Made by a program: the position numbers and the translations under genes. From assembly GCF_014698505.1 (NCBI RefSeq), contig NZ_JACJTD010000007.1:145766-209765 (forward strand): a DNA stretch of 64,000 nucleotides. Reading direction: 5' to 3'. This document shows, piece after piece, positions 1-9,595 of this stretch. The stretch's first letter is position 1; the number at the start of each line of letters is the position of its first letter. The notes beneath the pieces were generated by a model, which was given only the letters and a program-made list of their open reading frames with translations, had not been told where the DNA came from and did no database searches. Source of the DNA: Nostoc foliaceum FACHB-393 (GTDB taxonomy: Bacteria > Cyanobacteriota > Cyanobacteriia > Cyanobacteriales > Nostocaceae).

Positions 1-582
1 GATATTAAATTTTACCGTTATCTTCTTCTGGTTTGAGTTGTTTACTACTACCAGCGATATCAACAATATCGTTTTTTAGAGATGCGATCGCACCTTTAGA
101 TTGGCTACTTAATATTCCCGAATACTTATAAAATATAACGGGTAAATGAAATAATTCATCATAAATATAAATCCCCGCTTTATTTGATAATTCGGAGATA
201 TAGCAATCCTATTTGAGTTGCGAAAATTATCGAACCGCCAAGCCGCCAAGAGCGCCAAGAAAACAAACAGAGAATTTTATAAATGATTTAGTACTGCTAT
301 ATGTGACTTTCATTAGCAAATATATTTTTTACTTCACAAAATTATTTTCCTAAATAAGCTTCTAAAACTTTTGGAGGTCATGCCATCTTGACGTTTCCAA
401 GTGATAATGCTGTTCAGTTGCTACCAATGAGATATACAACTCGATTTTAACAAGAGCCAAATTTCCGAAGATTTGACAACGTGTGCGGCTTTCTCTCAAA
501 CCGTTTCCTACCAGCGAATCAGAGCAAGAATAAAAGCCTCTCCCTGTGTGGGAGAGTTTTGGAACAGAAAGCTAATCGCACT
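1..582. other. Non-coding left edge
   Basis: No convincing gene is visible here. The stretch holds a HIP1-like GCGATCGC-type site near base 86, a low-complexity motif (ccgccaagccgccaagagcg, about 237-256) and the decayed livG copy listed separately. Any gene at the very left edge would be cut by the window. Confidence 0.6.
342..410 (-). pseudogene. Decayed duplicate of livG 3' end
   Basis: Bases 342-374 closely match the last codons of the adjacent livG (from 583), and bases 377-410 match livG positions 731-764 at 33 of 34 bases. The roughly 115 bases between these parts in livG are absent here. The stretch is a small internally deleted duplicate lying about 170 bases downstream of the intact livG stop. 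It has no start codon and cannot encode a working domain. A tandem duplication followed by deletion is the simplest reading. Confidence 0.8.
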
Positions 583-1365
583 TTATTTTCCCAAGTAAGC
601 TTCTAGAACTTTGGGATTAGTTTGAATTTCTGCGGGTGTGCCATCAGCTAAATTTTGCCCTTCAGCAAGCACCCAAACACGATCGCACAAGGACATAACC
701 ACATCCATATTGTGTTCAATAATCAGAAAAGTCATGCCATCTTGACGGTTCCAAGTGATAATGCGATCGCAAATATCATCAATCAGTTTTGGATTCACCC
801 CAGCAGCCGGTTCATCCAACAAAATTAGCTTGGGATTAGTCATCAGCGCCCGTCCCATTTCCAGCAGCTTGCGTTGTCCACCAGACAAGCAACCAGCATA
901 ATCGTGTGCTTTTTTTTCCAAGCCCACTGATTCTAATAGGTACATCGCTCGCTCTTGCAGTTGCTTTTCTTCCTTAGCAACGATGTGCGGTTGCAATTGT
1001 ACTTGCCAAAAATTTTCACCCGTTTGTTTTTGCGCCGCCAGCAGCATATTTTCTAACACCGACAACCGCGAGAGAGTCCGTGCAACCTGAAAGGTGCGGA
1101 TTACTCCCTGCTGGGCGATTTGATATGGTTGCAAATTGTGAATCGGTTCGCCATCAAAAATCACTCGTCCCTTATCTGGGCGGATAAAGTTCGAGAGTAA
1201 GTTAAATAAAGTGGTTTTACCAGCACCATTGGGGCCAATCAAGCCCGTAATGCTGCCTTTAGCAACTTCGATTCTCGCCTCATTAACTGCTTTGACACCA
1301 CCAAAGCTTTTAGAAAGTCCAGTGGCTACTAAAAGGGGAAGTGGCGATGACTGGTTATTTACCAA
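583..1365 (-). CDS. livG: Branched-chain amino acid ABC transporter ATPase LivG
   Basis: The 260-residue protein is the cytoplasmic ATPase of a branched-chain or neutral amino acid importer. It shows Walker A (GPNGAGKTTL, about residue 43), the ABC signature LSGGQRKLLEMG (about 159), Walker B followed by a D-loop (LILLDEPAAG) and the switch histidine in IIEHNMDVV. The C-terminal tail (DGTPAEIQTNPKVLEAYLGK) is typical of the LivG/BraF family. Its start overlaps the end of livM by 11 bases, so the two are co-transcribed and probably translationally coupled. The substrate cannot be fixed from sequence; in Anabaena such genes belong to neutral amino acid (Nat) systems. Confidence 0.93.
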   Translation of the reverse strand: MVNNQSSPLPLLVATGLSKSFGGVKAVNEARIEVAKGSITGLIGPNGAGKTTLFNLLSNFIRPDKGRVIFDGEPIHNLQPYQIAQQGVIRTFQVARTLSRLSVLENMLLAAQKQTGENFWQVQLQPHIVAKEEKQLQERAMYLLESVGLEKKAHDYAGCLSGGQRKLLEMGRALMTNPKLILLDEPAAGVNPKLIDDICDRIITWNRQDGMTFLIIEHNMDVVMSLCDRVWVLAEGQNLADGTPAEIQTNPKVLEAYLGK

Positions 1366-2488
1366 GAGTGAGTTCCTCCTTTTTCCCTAGAATACCTTGA
1401 GGTCGCCAAATCATCAGTACCATCAGAATTAGTCCGATTACCATGATCCGAAATGCACCCAAACGGGCTTCATCAAGGGTAACGATTCTGGGTAAGACTT
1501 CCCGCGTCAGCGCATCGTAAGCAAAGAAAATTACCGCACCTAAGATTGTGCCAACGTTATTTCCAGAACCACCTAAAATCACCATGATCCAAGTGTCAAA
1601 GGTAATCTGCGGTTGAAAATTATCCGGGTAAATGGCGCTGAGTTGCCAAGCAAAGAAAGCACCAGCGATACCTGCGATCGCACCTCCAAGCATGAGAGAT
1701 TGTAATTTATACCAAAAGACATTTTTTCCCAGCGCCTTGGGAATTTCTTCATCTTCGCGGATGGCTTTGAGAATTCTACCCCAAGGCGATCGCACCAAAA
1801 TTTCTAAACGCCAGTATACAAATGCTAAAACCAAAAGCAACACCAGCATTAAACCCGCTTTTGGGTTGTAGTTATACAGTCCAATCACCCCGGAAACATA
1901 AATCGCTGCCGCCAAAGCTGCTAACACAATTCCCACAGCCAAGCGGGATATAAATTCTTGTTTGCTAGTTGTCCTTTTACCTAAATCAGTAGTCCGAGAT
2001 ATTTGGGTGGTGCGAATCCATCGCCACAACGTAAAGAAAGTTATAGCAGCTAACACCGTTAAAAGCCCAATCATCAAAAATCTGACAAACAAATTCGGCT
2101 CTGCGGATAGGGGTATGGGATAACTTTGCACACCAAACGCCCCAGAAATCCAGGTGTCACCCACAGGTAATTCCTGATTATTGACCACCAAACGAATTAA
2201 TTCGCCCGTACCAATGGTGACAATCCCTAAATAATCTTCCCGCAAGCGTAGAGTTGCAAAACCAATTATCAAACCCAACAAGGCGGCGACAATTGCCCCA
2301 GCGACTGCCGATATCAGTAGGGGTACGCCCTTTAAGCTTAACAATACCGTTGTATATGCTCCCAGGGTCATGAAAGCAATATGACCAAAGTTAATTAACC
2401 CCGTAAAACCCCACTGTAAATTGAGTCCCAGACCGAATAGAGCAAAAAGTGCTGTAGAAATTGCTAAGAAAATGAGATAGTCAACCAT
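1355..2488 (-). CDS. livM: Branched-chain amino acid ABC transporter permease LivM
   Basis: This 377-residue integral membrane permease has many hydrophobic segments and the family motif region GLNLQWGFTGLINFGHIAFM near the N-terminus. The cytoplasmic EAA-like loop (SPWGRILKAIREDEEIPKALG, about residues 233-253) contacts the ATPase. It is directly upstream of livG with an 11-base overlap. The partner permease (LivH) and periplasmic binding protein genes are not next to it, so the transporter is encoded at more than one locus, as is common in cyanobacteria. An extra loop of about 40 residues between the third and fourth membrane segments looks like lineage-specific length variation. Confidence 0.92.
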   Translation of the reverse strand: MVDYLIFLAISTALFALFGLGLNLQWGFTGLINFGHIAFMTLGAYTTVLLSLKGVPLLISAVAGAIVAALLGLIIGFATLRLREDYLGIVTIGTGELIRLVVNNQELPVGDTWISGAFGVQSYPIPLSAEPNLFVRFLMIGLLTVLAAITFFTLWRWIRTTQISRTTDLGKRTTSKQEFISRLAVGIVLAALAAAIYVSGVIGLYNYNPKAGLMLVLLLVLAFVYWRLEILVRSPWGRILKAIREDEEIPKALGKNVFWYKLQSLMLGGAIAGIAGAFFAWQLSAIYPDNFQPQITFDTWIMVILGGSGNNVGTILGAVIFFAYDALTREVLPRIVTLDEARLGAFRIMVIGLILMVLMIWRPQGILGKKEELTLGK

Positions 2489-2803
2489 ATTAAATTATTT
2501 GGGAATTGGGTACTGGGAATTGGGAATGGGGAATTGGGCATTGAGTATGGTTATTTTCCTTGTCTCCTTTGTCTCCTCGTATTGCCCTGAAGTCCACAAA
2601 AAACCTAACCCCCTAACCCCCAACACATCGCGGGAAGGGGGAAAATTCAAAGTCTCTCTCCTTTTAGAAGAGAGATTTAGAGAGAGGTTTTCCGCCCTTA
2701 CTCCCTCTTCACCGGGCGAATAAATTTTAGCGTAGCTTGAGCGTAGCTAATTTTATGGGAATACTATTTATTGTTAGTGTTTTGGTATGGGAATAGTTGA
2801 CGT
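2489..2803. other. Repeat-filled intergenic region
   Basis: The stretch holds the iterated motif gggaattgggtactggg / gggaatggggaattggg (about 2500-2545) and a purine/pyrimidine-rich block (about 2600-2720) of a kind often dispersed in Nostoc genomes. The open frame over 2499-2723 is made of this repeat and is not a gene. Confidence 0.6.
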
Positions 2804-3001
2804 ATGAATTTGCTGCGACTGAGAATGCATCACTTAATCGAGCAGTTAGCCGATGACGATTTGCAAGACATTTGGGACGTTCTCGAAGCTTTACATTGTG
2901 ACTTTTATATGCTCAAAGCGATACAACAAGTTAAGCGATCGCAGCAACCGTGGGATATCTTAACCCATGAAGAAGCGGTACGACTGTTGATGTTCTTCTG
3001 A
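2804..3001 (+). CDS. Putative antitoxin of a RelE/ParE-type pair
   Basis: A 65-residue acidic, mostly helical protein (LIEQLADDDLQDIWDVLEAL) lies 73 bases before a RelE/ParE-like toxin gene on the same strand. Small size, acidic N-terminal helices and position first in the pair fit a type II antitoxin. No clear DNA-binding fold is recognised by eye, so the role rests mainly on the partner. ATG start at 2804. Confidence 0.6.
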   Translation: MNLLRLRMHHLIEQLADDDLQDIWDVLEALHCDFYMLKAIQQVKRSQQPWDILTHEEAVRLLMFF

Positions 3002-3074
3002 TTCAGCAGCGCTTTCTTTTCTTGTGCCAGTGGCCCTGAAGTTTTGGTTAAGGTAACGCCTAGTGAGTCTGGAA

Positions 3075-3320
3075 ATGCGCTATGCAAGGTCTTTTTTGTT
3101 AGACCTGAAGAATTTAGAACCTGCCGCCTACGAGCGGGTGCATGATTTTGTCTTTATTGAGTTAGCCCAAAAGTGGCAACTGACTGATTTAAAAGAACTG
3201 CGACAGCTTGATAGTGAAGGGATTTTTCACCGCTTCACCCTGGACAATTACCTGATTGGTATAGAAATTAGGGGTGAGATTGTGAAATTTCTGCGTGTCA
3301 TCCCTATGCCAGATGTTTAA
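3075..3320 (+). CDS. RelE/ParE-family toxin-like protein
   Basis: The 81-residue protein starting MRYARSFLLDLKNLEP has the RelE/ParE layout: an N-terminal strand, two helices (AAYERVHDFVFIELAQ), and then paired strands with the conserved pattern GIFHRFTLDNYLIGIEI...VKFLRVIPMPDV. RelE proteins cleave mRNA on the ribosome while ParE proteins block gyrase; sequence alone does not decide which applies. An in-frame GTG at 3063 would add four residues; the ATG at 3075 is preferred because the recalled relatives start MRYARSF. The gene follows the putative antitoxin as in a type II pair. Confidence 0.75.
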   Translation: MRYARSFLLDLKNLEPAAYERVHDFVFIELAQKWQLTDLKELRQLDSEGIFHRFTLDNYLIGIEIRGEIVKFLRVIPMPDV

Positions 3321-3432
3321 AGTGAAGAGTCAAGCGAACACTTAAAACTGTAAACTGTATAAGGCTAGGCAGGGATCGCTATAACCTTCCATTAAACTGG
3401 TTTTTGAAAAACACTTTATTTGAGATTTCCCT

Positions 3433-5019
3433 ATGGATGCTAGGGCACTTTGGCAACGATACCAAAACTGGTTATATTTCCACGAGGGATTGGGATTGTA
3501 CTTAGACGTAAGTCGAATGCGATTCGATGATGCCTTTGTGGATTCGTTGCGGCCGAAGTTTGACAAGGCGTTTGCGGATATGGCTCAACTGGAGAAGGGT
3601 GCGATCGCAAATCCCGATGAGAACCGCATGGTTGGACATTACTGGCTGCGAAATCCTGATTTAGCGCCAACTCCAGAACTTACACAAGAAATTGTCCAAA
3701 CCCTAGAACAAATCGAAGCCTTTGCGGAAAAAGTCCAAACAGGTGCTATTCATCCTCCCAGAGCAAGCCGCTTCACGGATATTATCTCCATTGGCATTGG
3801 TGGTTCCGCGCTCGGCCCCCAATTCGTCGCTGAAGCTCTCGCTCCTGATTTCCCGCCCCTGAAACTTCACTTTATCGATAACAACGATCCAGCAGGTATC
3901 GATCGCGTGATCAATCATCTGCGAAACAGCCTCGCCAGCACTTTGGTATTGGTGATCTCCAAATCTGGGGGAACACCGGAACCTCGCAACGGCATGATTG
4001 AAGTTAAAAAAGCTTACGCTGGACACAATTTAGAATTTGCTCAATATGCGGTAGCAATTACCAGCGTTGACAGCAACCTCGATAAACTGGCTAAAGACGA
4101 AGGTTGGCTGGCCAGATTTCCTATGTATGACTGGGTAGGAGGACGCACCTCAGAAATGTCTGCTGTGGGGCTAGTACCAGCCGCATTGCAGGGCATTGAT
4201 GTTCGTGCCATGCTAGATGGTGCAAAAGAAATGGATGACGCGACCCGCGTCCCAGATGTGAAAAATAACCCCGCAGCCTTACTTGCTTTGTCTTGGTACT
4301 TTGGTGGTAACGGAAAGGGTGAAAAAGATATGGTTGTCCTACCTTACAAGGACAGCTTATTTTTATTCAGTCGCTATTTGCAACAGCTGGTGATGGAATC
4401 CTTGGGCAAGGAAAAAGACTTAGACGGCAATGTCGTCCATCAAGGCATCGCCGTTTATGGCAACAAAGGCTCAACAGATCAACACGCTTATGTCCAGCAG
4501 TTGCGTGAGGGTGTAGCGAATTTCTTTGCTACTTTCATCGAAGTGTTGGAAGATCGTCAGGGCCCATCCACTGAAATAGATCCGGGAGTAACATCAGGCG
4601 ATTATCTTTCCGGTTTTCTTCAAGGAACCCGACAAGCGCTTTATGAAAATCACCGCGATTCGATTACAGTCACGATTCCCCAAGTTAATCCCCGAACTGT
4701 AGGGGCATTAATTGCTTTGTATGAACGTGCTGTTGGTTTATATGCTAGTTTGGTTAACGTCAACGCCTACCATCAACCAGGCGTAGAAGCTGGCAAAAAA
4801 GCAGCCGCTTCCATTCTCGATTTGCAAACACGAGTGTTAGCAGTCCTACAAAAAGAAAAAACTCCCATTTCTCTTGACGAACTCGCAAAGAAGGCAGGCG
4901 CATCAGAGCAAGTTGAGGCAATTTACAAGATTTTGCGTCATATCCATGCCAATCAGCGAGGTGTAGTTTTGCAAGGTGATCTTCAGAAACCCGGCAGTTT
5001 AACCGTTTCTGCTAGCTGA
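3433..5019 (+). CDS. pgi: Glucose-6-phosphate isomerase
   Basis: This 528-residue cytoplasmic enzyme interconverts glucose 6-phosphate and fructose 6-phosphate, linking glycolysis, the oxidative pentose phosphate route and the Calvin cycle. The two SIS domains are visible: the phosphate-binding stretch [13 protein letters not shown] (about residues 115-127), [12 protein letters not shown] (about 176-187), and the catalytic segment [18 protein letters not shown] (about 347-364). Length and N-terminus ([21 protein letters not shown]) match cyanobacterial Pgi. It stands alone and is followed by a large inverted repeat that may end its transcript. Confidence 0.97.
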   Translation: MDARALWQRYQNWLYFHEGLGLYLDVSRMRFDDAFVDSLRPKFDKAFADMAQLEKGAIANPDENRMVGHYWLRNPDLAPTPELTQEIVQTLEQIEAFAEKVQTGAIHPPRASRFTDIISIGIGGSALGPQFVAEALAPDFPPLKLHFIDNNDPAGIDRVINHLRNSLASTLVLVISKSGGTPEPRNGMIEVKKAYAGHNLEFAQYAVAITSVDSNLDKLAKDEGWLARFPMYDWVGGRTSEMSAVGLVPAALQGIDVRAMLDGAKEMDDATRVPDVKNNPAALLALSWYFGGNGKGEKDMVVLPYKDSLFLFSRYLQQLVMESLGKEKDLDGNVVHQGIAVYGNKGSTDQHAYVQQLREGVANFFATFIEVLEDRQGPSTEIDPGVTSGDYLSGFLQGTRQALYENHRDSITVTIPQVNPRTVGALIALYERAVGLYASLVNVNAYHQPGVEAGKKAAASILDLQTRVLAVLQKEKTPISLDELAKKAGASEQVEAIYKILRHIHANQRGVVLQGDLQKPGSLTVSAS

Positions 5020-5344
5020 TAACTCTAGTCTACATATCACATTTTGTCCATAATTGTTGTATCAGCAACAAGTCTTTATGGTGAAGCATCCTAGATAGAA
5101 GATATATCTTCAGTCTAGGATGTTTCACTATATCTGTATCCAATTCATAATTCATTATTGATGCCACAGAGCAACTAAATTTATTTATCCACCGCTATTT
5201 CTGAATTGCAATGAGCCAAAAGTCCCAGCTGTTGTTTTGTTCTAAAAATAAATAGTTTTGGTAAATTCTGTGCTGTCGAGTATAAATAGTGGTGTTATCT
5301 GACGCATAGACGCAAAACTGTTCAAATTTTAGGGTGGGTGATGT
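5020..5344. other. pgi-ftsX intergenic region
   Basis: No gene is seen. It contains the long inverted repeat at 5077-5132. The last 100 bases before ftsX are AT-rich and would hold its promoter. Confidence 0.6.
5077..5132. repeat. 19-bp-arm inverted repeat, possible terminator
   Basis: Arms 5077-5095 and 5114-5132 are complementary except for G-T wobbles, and the loop itself holds the palindrome AAGATATATCTT (5098-5109). It lies about 60 bases after the pgi stop. The hairpin would be stable in RNA of either strand. There is no clear T-run on the plus strand, so it is a terminator candidate only. Confidence 0.6.
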
Positions 5345-6247
5345 GTGTTTAAATCTTTCACGAAACTTGACTACCTGCTGAAAGAAACTTTCCTCGGGTT
5401 ACTACGGGGAGGTTGGATGAATTGGGCAGCAGTAAGTACTGTTACGGTGTTACTGTTTTTATTTGGCTTGAGTTTGCAAACCTCTTGGCAAGTCGAAAAA
5501 CTCCTCTATCAGTTCGGTAGCCAGCTAGAAGTTTCAGTTTATCTCGAACCAGATACGCAAGCCGAAAGCATTGAGCCACTGATCGTAAAAATGCCAGAGG
5601 TAGCGGCGATGCAAACCATTACCAAAGAACAAGCTTGGACTAAGTTAGTTAAGGAAATGAGAATTTCTGATATTGAGGGTGCTACCCAGCAGCTAGGCGA
5701 GAATCCTCTGGTTGATGAGATGAAGGTAAAAGCGCGTAATTCCCAAGTTGTACCAACTTTAGCAACGCAACTGGCCAAGTTACCGGGAGTTGATACAGTA
5801 CAGTATGTTGATGAAGCAGTTAAACGCATTGCCCAATTGCACCAAGGTTTGAACTGGATTACTTTAACAATTACGATTATTTTGACCTTAACAGCGATCG
5901 CAGTGACTACTACGACAATTCGCCTGATTGTCATGGCGCGACGCCAGGAAATTGAAATTATGCAACTAGTGGGAGCAACGTCTGCTTGGATTTACCTGCC
6001 ATTTATTTTACAAGGAATTGCTTTTGGTTTAGTTGGTGGTGCGATCGCTTGGAGTTTCATTTCAGTAATTCAACAGTTTCTCGGTAAGTTGCTAGCCAAT
6101 CAACCTGAGTTTATTCAAGCTATCACCAACGGTGTGCAACTCACTCCAACCCAAATTTTATTATTACCCCTGATTCTTTTAAGTTTCGGTGCAGGTGTAG
6201 GATTAATGGGAAGCTTATTTGCTGTCCGACGTTTTGCTAAAGGTTAG
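5345..6247 (+). CDS. ftsX: Cell-division permease-like protein FtsX
   Basis: The 300-residue inner-membrane protein has the FtsX architecture: a cytoplasmic N-terminus, one membrane helix (about residues 26-46), an extracytoplasmic domain of about 120 residues (VYLEPDTQAESIEPLIVKMPEV...), and three C-terminal helices around the FtsX/MacB-type motif (RRQEIEIMQLVGATSAWIYL). With FtsE it couples cell division to peptidoglycan hydrolase activation; ftsE is not adjacent here. The start is GTG at 5345, since the overlapping upstream ATG frame stops at once. Confidence 0.9.
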   Translation: MFKSFTKLDYLLKETFLGLLRGGWMNWAAVSTVTVLLFLFGLSLQTSWQVEKLLYQFGSQLEVSVYLEPDTQAESIEPLIVKMPEVAAMQTITKEQAWTKLVKEMRISDIEGATQQLGENPLVDEMKVKARNSQVVPTLATQLAKLPGVDTVQYVDEAVKRIAQLHQGLNWITLTITIILTLTAIAVTTTTIRLIVMARRQEIEIMQLVGATSAWIYLPFILQGIAFGLVGGAIAWSFISVIQQFLGKLLANQPEFIQAITNGVQLTPTQILLLPLILLSFGAGVGLMGSLFAVRRFAKG

Positions 6248-6285
6248 TCATTGGGCATGGGGAAATGACAAAGGACGAAATCGCT

Positions 6286-7095
6286 ATGAAATCGCAATGG
6301 GAATGTTTTCTGCAAAATCTCGGTGTATGGGAAGGTTCATTCACCAATTTTTCTCCCGAAGGTACACTTCTGAACGATACTCCTAGCCGTCTTTCCCTAG
6401 AAGGTTTGAACAATAACCAGACAGTGCGCCTAACTCTGAGCCGTTCGGGACAAGATGATCTGATTAGAGAATATAGTTCTGTGGGAGGGGGTCTCCTATT
6501 TTTTGAAAATGGTTCATTTTCTGAAGGTTTAATTCAGCTAGGCCCATTTTCCGAATTTGGGGCAGAACTTGCTTTTGTTCATGAAAATCGCCGCTTACGT
6601 CTGGTGCAAGTATTTGATAAGACCAGTCAGCTAAGTAGACTAGTTCTAATTCGAGAACATCTAGCTGGAACCACAGCAGCAGAACGTCCACCCTTGCAGA
6701 TAAATGACTTGTTGGGAGAATGGCAAGGAAAAGCAGTGACAATATATCGAGATTTGCGTTCGCCTGATATTTACTCTACAACTTTGAAAATACAACTTGA
6801 TGATACTGGGCGATTAATTCAAAGTACCTCTTTTGGGGAACGCACAATTACCTCAACTGCTACCATCAAAGGTTCCATCATTCTCTTCGACCAAGATCCC
6901 CAAAAGCAAGTACAAGTATTATTGTTACCTGATGGCGCTTCTGCAACTTCTCCTCTAAAGGTGCAATTACGTCAACCCTTATTTTTGGAAGCGGGTTGGT
7001 TAATCGAGCCAAATCTTCGCCAGAGAATGATTCGCAGCTATAACGATAAAGGTGAATGGGTTAATCTGACATTAGTTACTGAAGACAAAGTGTAA
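6286..7095 (+). CDS. DUF3598 family protein
   Basis: A 269-residue soluble protein starting MKSQWECFLQNLGVWEGSF, the usual beginning of the cyanobacterial DUF3598 family, which is thought to adopt a lipocalin-like barrel. Two similar halves are visible, each with a WxG-type start (LGVWEGSF near residue 15 and LLGEWQGKAVTIYRD near residue 150). The biochemical role is unknown. An in-frame ATG at 6265 adds seven residues but lies in a copy of the dispersed atgacaaaggac repeat, so 6286 is preferred. It follows ftsX by 38 bases on the same strand. Confidence 0.8.
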   Translation: MKSQWECFLQNLGVWEGSFTNFSPEGTLLNDTPSRLSLEGLNNNQTVRLTLSRSGQDDLIREYSSVGGGLLFFENGSFSEGLIQLGPFSEFGAELAFVHENRRLRLVQVFDKTSQLSRLVLIREHLAGTTAAERPPLQINDLLGEWQGKAVTIYRDLRSPDIYSTTLKIQLDDTGRLIQSTSFGERTITSTATIKGSIILFDQDPQKQVQVLLLPDGASATSPLKVQLRQPLFLEAGWLIEPNLRQRMIRSYNDKGEWVNLTLVTEDKV

Positions 7096-7259
7096 GGGAT
7101 TTTTAGCTTGCGATCGCTTATCCCCGGTAATTCAGAGTAAATCTTCGCAAAAAAAACTTAAACAGGTTAATGGCACAGTTCGACCGCGCCAACTGATTGA
7201 TCCATCTGTAAAATAACAAATAGCAGTAGTACAACTTACCCCTAGTAAGAAAACCTTAA

Positions 7260-7823
7260 ATGGTACAGACCCCTGCTAAACCCCTGACTCTAAGTGAATT
7301 CCTGGATCTGCCAGAGACAGAACCTGCTAGTGAATACATTGATGGGCGTATCATCCAAAAACCGATGCCGCAAGGAGAACACAGCGCAATTCAGACCGAG
7401 TTAGCACCTGCAATTAACTTGGTGGTAAAACCCAAACAAATTGCGCGGGCTTTCTGTGAGCTTCGCTGTAGCTTTGGCAATCGCTCAATTGTGCCTGACA
7501 TTTCTGTGTTTATGTGGGACAGAATTCCCCGCAAAGAAAATGGTGGGGTTGCTAACGTCTTCTCTATTGCCCCAGATTGGACAATTGAAATTCTATCTCC
7601 TGATCAAAGTCAAACTAAAGTTACCAAGAATATTCTGCATTGCCTGAAGCATGGAACTCAGATGGGATGGCTGATTGATCCTGAAGAACAATCTGTGTTT
7701 GTCTACTTGCCAGATCAACCAACCAGTTTTTACGAAGAACTAGGAGCACATTTACCAGTGCCAGAATTTGCTAAAGATTTCAGCCTGACAGTAGAAGGTT
7801 TATTTAGCTGGTTGCTGGAGTGA
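7260..7823 (+). CDS. Uma2 family endonuclease-fold protein (DUF820)
   Basis: The 187-residue protein belongs to the large cyanobacterial Uma2/DUF820 family with a PD-(D/E)XK nuclease fold. Visible marks are LTLSEFLDLPETEPASEYIDG at the N-terminus, PDISVFMWDRIP (putative metal-binding Asp), and EILSPDQSQTKVTKNI with the Glu and Lys of the active-site region. Members occur in many copies per genome and their targets are unknown. It stands alone. Confidence 0.85.
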   Translation: MVQTPAKPLTLSEFLDLPETEPASEYIDGRIIQKPMPQGEHSAIQTELAPAINLVVKPKQIARAFCELRCSFGNRSIVPDISVFMWDRIPRKENGGVANVFSIAPDWTIEILSPDQSQTKVTKNILHCLKHGTQMGWLIDPEEQSVFVYLPDQPTSFYEELGAHLPVPEFAKDFSLTVEGLFSWLLE

Positions 7824-8012
7824 TTGTAGTTTCGCCATTTCTTCACGAAGAATCTCAAGGTATCGTCTCACAGATAACCTAGCGATCGCACTTCTCATGC
7901 TGGAAGTGTTTAAGATCGTGAGTGGAAAAACATGTTGGGTTTCCTAGCGTTAACCGAACCTACAATATTAGCGATCGCACTAACGCTTCAGCAGATATTG
8001 CAAAAGCTCTAA

Positions 8013-8591
8013 TTAATATACTAAGGAACAACGGCGTTCCAACGCTTGCTTAAGTAGCATTTGATATTCTTTATCCCCAACCCGATAAGCACCAAACCTT
8101 TCCAAATGCGGATTCATCATTTGGGCATCGAAAAACACAAATTCCCTCTGGCGCAATCTTTCCACCAACTTTACCATCGCTACCTTCGAGCCTTCAGGAA
8201 TGCGGTAAAACATCGACTCGCCAATGAAAGCGCCGCCAATAACAATCCCTAAAATTCCCCCAGCTAATTCGTCACCCTGCCAAGTTTCAAAACTATAAGC
8301 ATAACCACTCTGGTAAAGTAGCCAATAAATCTTTTGCAATTCCGGTGAAATCCAAGTTGTCTCTCTGTCAGCACACCCAGCCACCACAGCTTGGAAGTCC
8401 CGATTAATGTCCACTGTAAAACGCTCTTGATTCAGGACACGCTGCAAAGACTTGGGGTAGCGAAACCGTTCATCCAAAGGAATAAAAGTTCGATCGCGAC
8501 TTCCGTACCAACTCAGGCGATCGCGCTCATCAGCCATGAGAAAATAGCCTTGTGCATAACCCTCAACAATAGCGGCGATATCATATTGCAT
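8013..8591 (-). CDS. aat: Leucyl/phenylalanyl-tRNA--protein transferase
   Basis: The 192-residue cytoplasmic enzyme transfers Leu or Phe from tRNA to N-terminal Arg/Lys of proteins, marking them for ClpS-ClpAP degradation (N-degron pathway). The family pattern is clear: [12 protein letters not shown], the signature region [30 protein letters not shown] and [16 protein letters not shown]. The start is placed at 8591 ([15 protein letters not shown]); an upstream in-frame ATG at 8642 adds 17 residues that look like random extension. Confidence 0.93.
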   Translation of the reverse strand: MQYDIAAIVEGYAQGYFLMADERDRLSWYGSRDRTFIPLDERFRYPKSLQRVLNQERFTVDINRDFQAVVAGCADRETTWISPELQKIYWLLYQSGYAYSFETWQGDELAGGILGIVIGGAFIGESMFYRIPEGSKVAMVKLVERLRQREFVFFDAQMMNPHLERFGAYRVGDKEYQMLLKQALERRCSLVY

Positions 8592-8697
8592 AAATAAACA
8601 TAAAAAAACACTAGAGAAACGCGATTTGATGCTATCAGTCATTCTCTGCGTTCCTCTGTGTTTCCCTCCGCGTCCCTCTGCGTTTAAGATAAAAAAG

Positions 8698-9027
8698 ATG
8701 ACTCAACCAATTCCACCTATCACCTTACCACCACCTGAAAATCCGCTGCTCGAAGGTGAATGGTTACGAGAGCGTTTACAACGGTGGCTAGATACAGAAT
8801 TTATCCCCGAAGCAGTAAACCAAAATATTGCCCAACGAGCAGCACAGATTTTTGTGCGTCAACGGATGGAAGGAGAAAACGACCTTGGTTCTCTGGTAAT
8901 TGCCATTGTCACAGAGATGCAGTCGTATGATTTTTCCAATAGTTTCTATGGAGAGTTTGCGATCGCTAACGCCGTCAGCGATCTACTCTTAGAAAGTCTG
9001 GGAATTGATAAGTGTTGTGGTCAATAA
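8698..9027 (+). CDS. Conserved cyanobacterial hypothetical protein
   Basis: A 109-residue protein starting [23 protein letters not shown]. It is acidic and helical with no membrane segment (REERLQ-type helix, then [17 protein letters not shown]). The ATG at 8698 follows a run of intergenic repeat (ctctgcgttcctctgtgttt), so the longer open frame from 8626 is not used. It is divergent from aat. Function unknown. Confidence 0.7.
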   Translation: MTQPIPPITLPPPENPLLEGEWLRERLQRWLDTEFIPEAVNQNIAQRAAQIFVRQRMEGENDLGSLVIAIVTEMQSYDFSNSFYGEFAIANAVSDLLLESLGIDKCCGQ

Positions 9028-9105
9028 TAGTTAGGAGTCAGGAGTTAGGAGTTAGGTTTGTCTCAATTAATAACTCATCACTCATAACTCATCACTCATA
9101 ACTTT
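9028..9105. repeat. Short direct repeats between convergent genes
   Basis: Two adjacent copies of aactcatcactcat (9072-9085 and 9086-9099) follow two copies of a tcaggagttagg-like motif. This is typical Nostoc-type iterated spacer DNA between convergent genes. Confidence 0.7.
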
Positions 9106-9408
9106 TTACCAGCTAGACTTAACAACTCCAGGCAACAGACCTTCATGCGCCCATTCTCGCAGCACGTTCCGAGACAGTCCAAAATCGCGGTAAACACCTC
9201 TAGAACGACCAGTCAACCAGCAACGATTGCGGTGGCGGGTGGGCGCACTATTCCGGGGTAGTTGTTGAATCTTCCGGTGGATTTCCAACTTATCTAGGGG
9301 AGATTCTGCACTTCTGAACTCTTCCAGAAGGGCTTCCCGCTTGTCAGCATACTTTTCTATCAACCTGGTGCGCTTTTTCTCGCGCTCAATCATGCTCTTT
9401 TTTGCCAT
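9106..9408 (-). CDS. rpsN: 30S ribosomal protein S14
   Basis: This 100-residue basic protein of the small ribosomal subunit head has the conserved core [41 protein letters not shown]. It is the longer, zinc-free form (no CxxC pair), as usual in cyanobacteria and plastids. It stands outside the main ribosomal protein operon. Confidence 0.97.
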   Translation of the reverse strand: MAKKSMIEREKKRTRLIEKYADKREALLEEFRSAESPLDKLEIHRKIQQLPRNSAPTRHRNRCWLTGRSRGVYRDFGLSRNVLREWAHEGLLPGVVKSSW

Positions 9409-9595
9409 ACATTTTTTAATTTGTTTAAAGACAGCATTTTCTATTCTACAGTCTCGCCATCAATTCTAGGGTTACTCGTAGCGCTTACTGGTCTGTCAAG
9501 TTGAAATTGATCGATACAGGTTAAGGCTGACAAGGGGACGCAGAGAGTTCTTTCTTTGCGTCTCCTCGTATTTGCATCGATCTTCTTGATCAAAA

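Noticed and set aside
2499..2723. 74-residue open frame
   Set aside because: Composed of gggaattggg-type spacer repeats.
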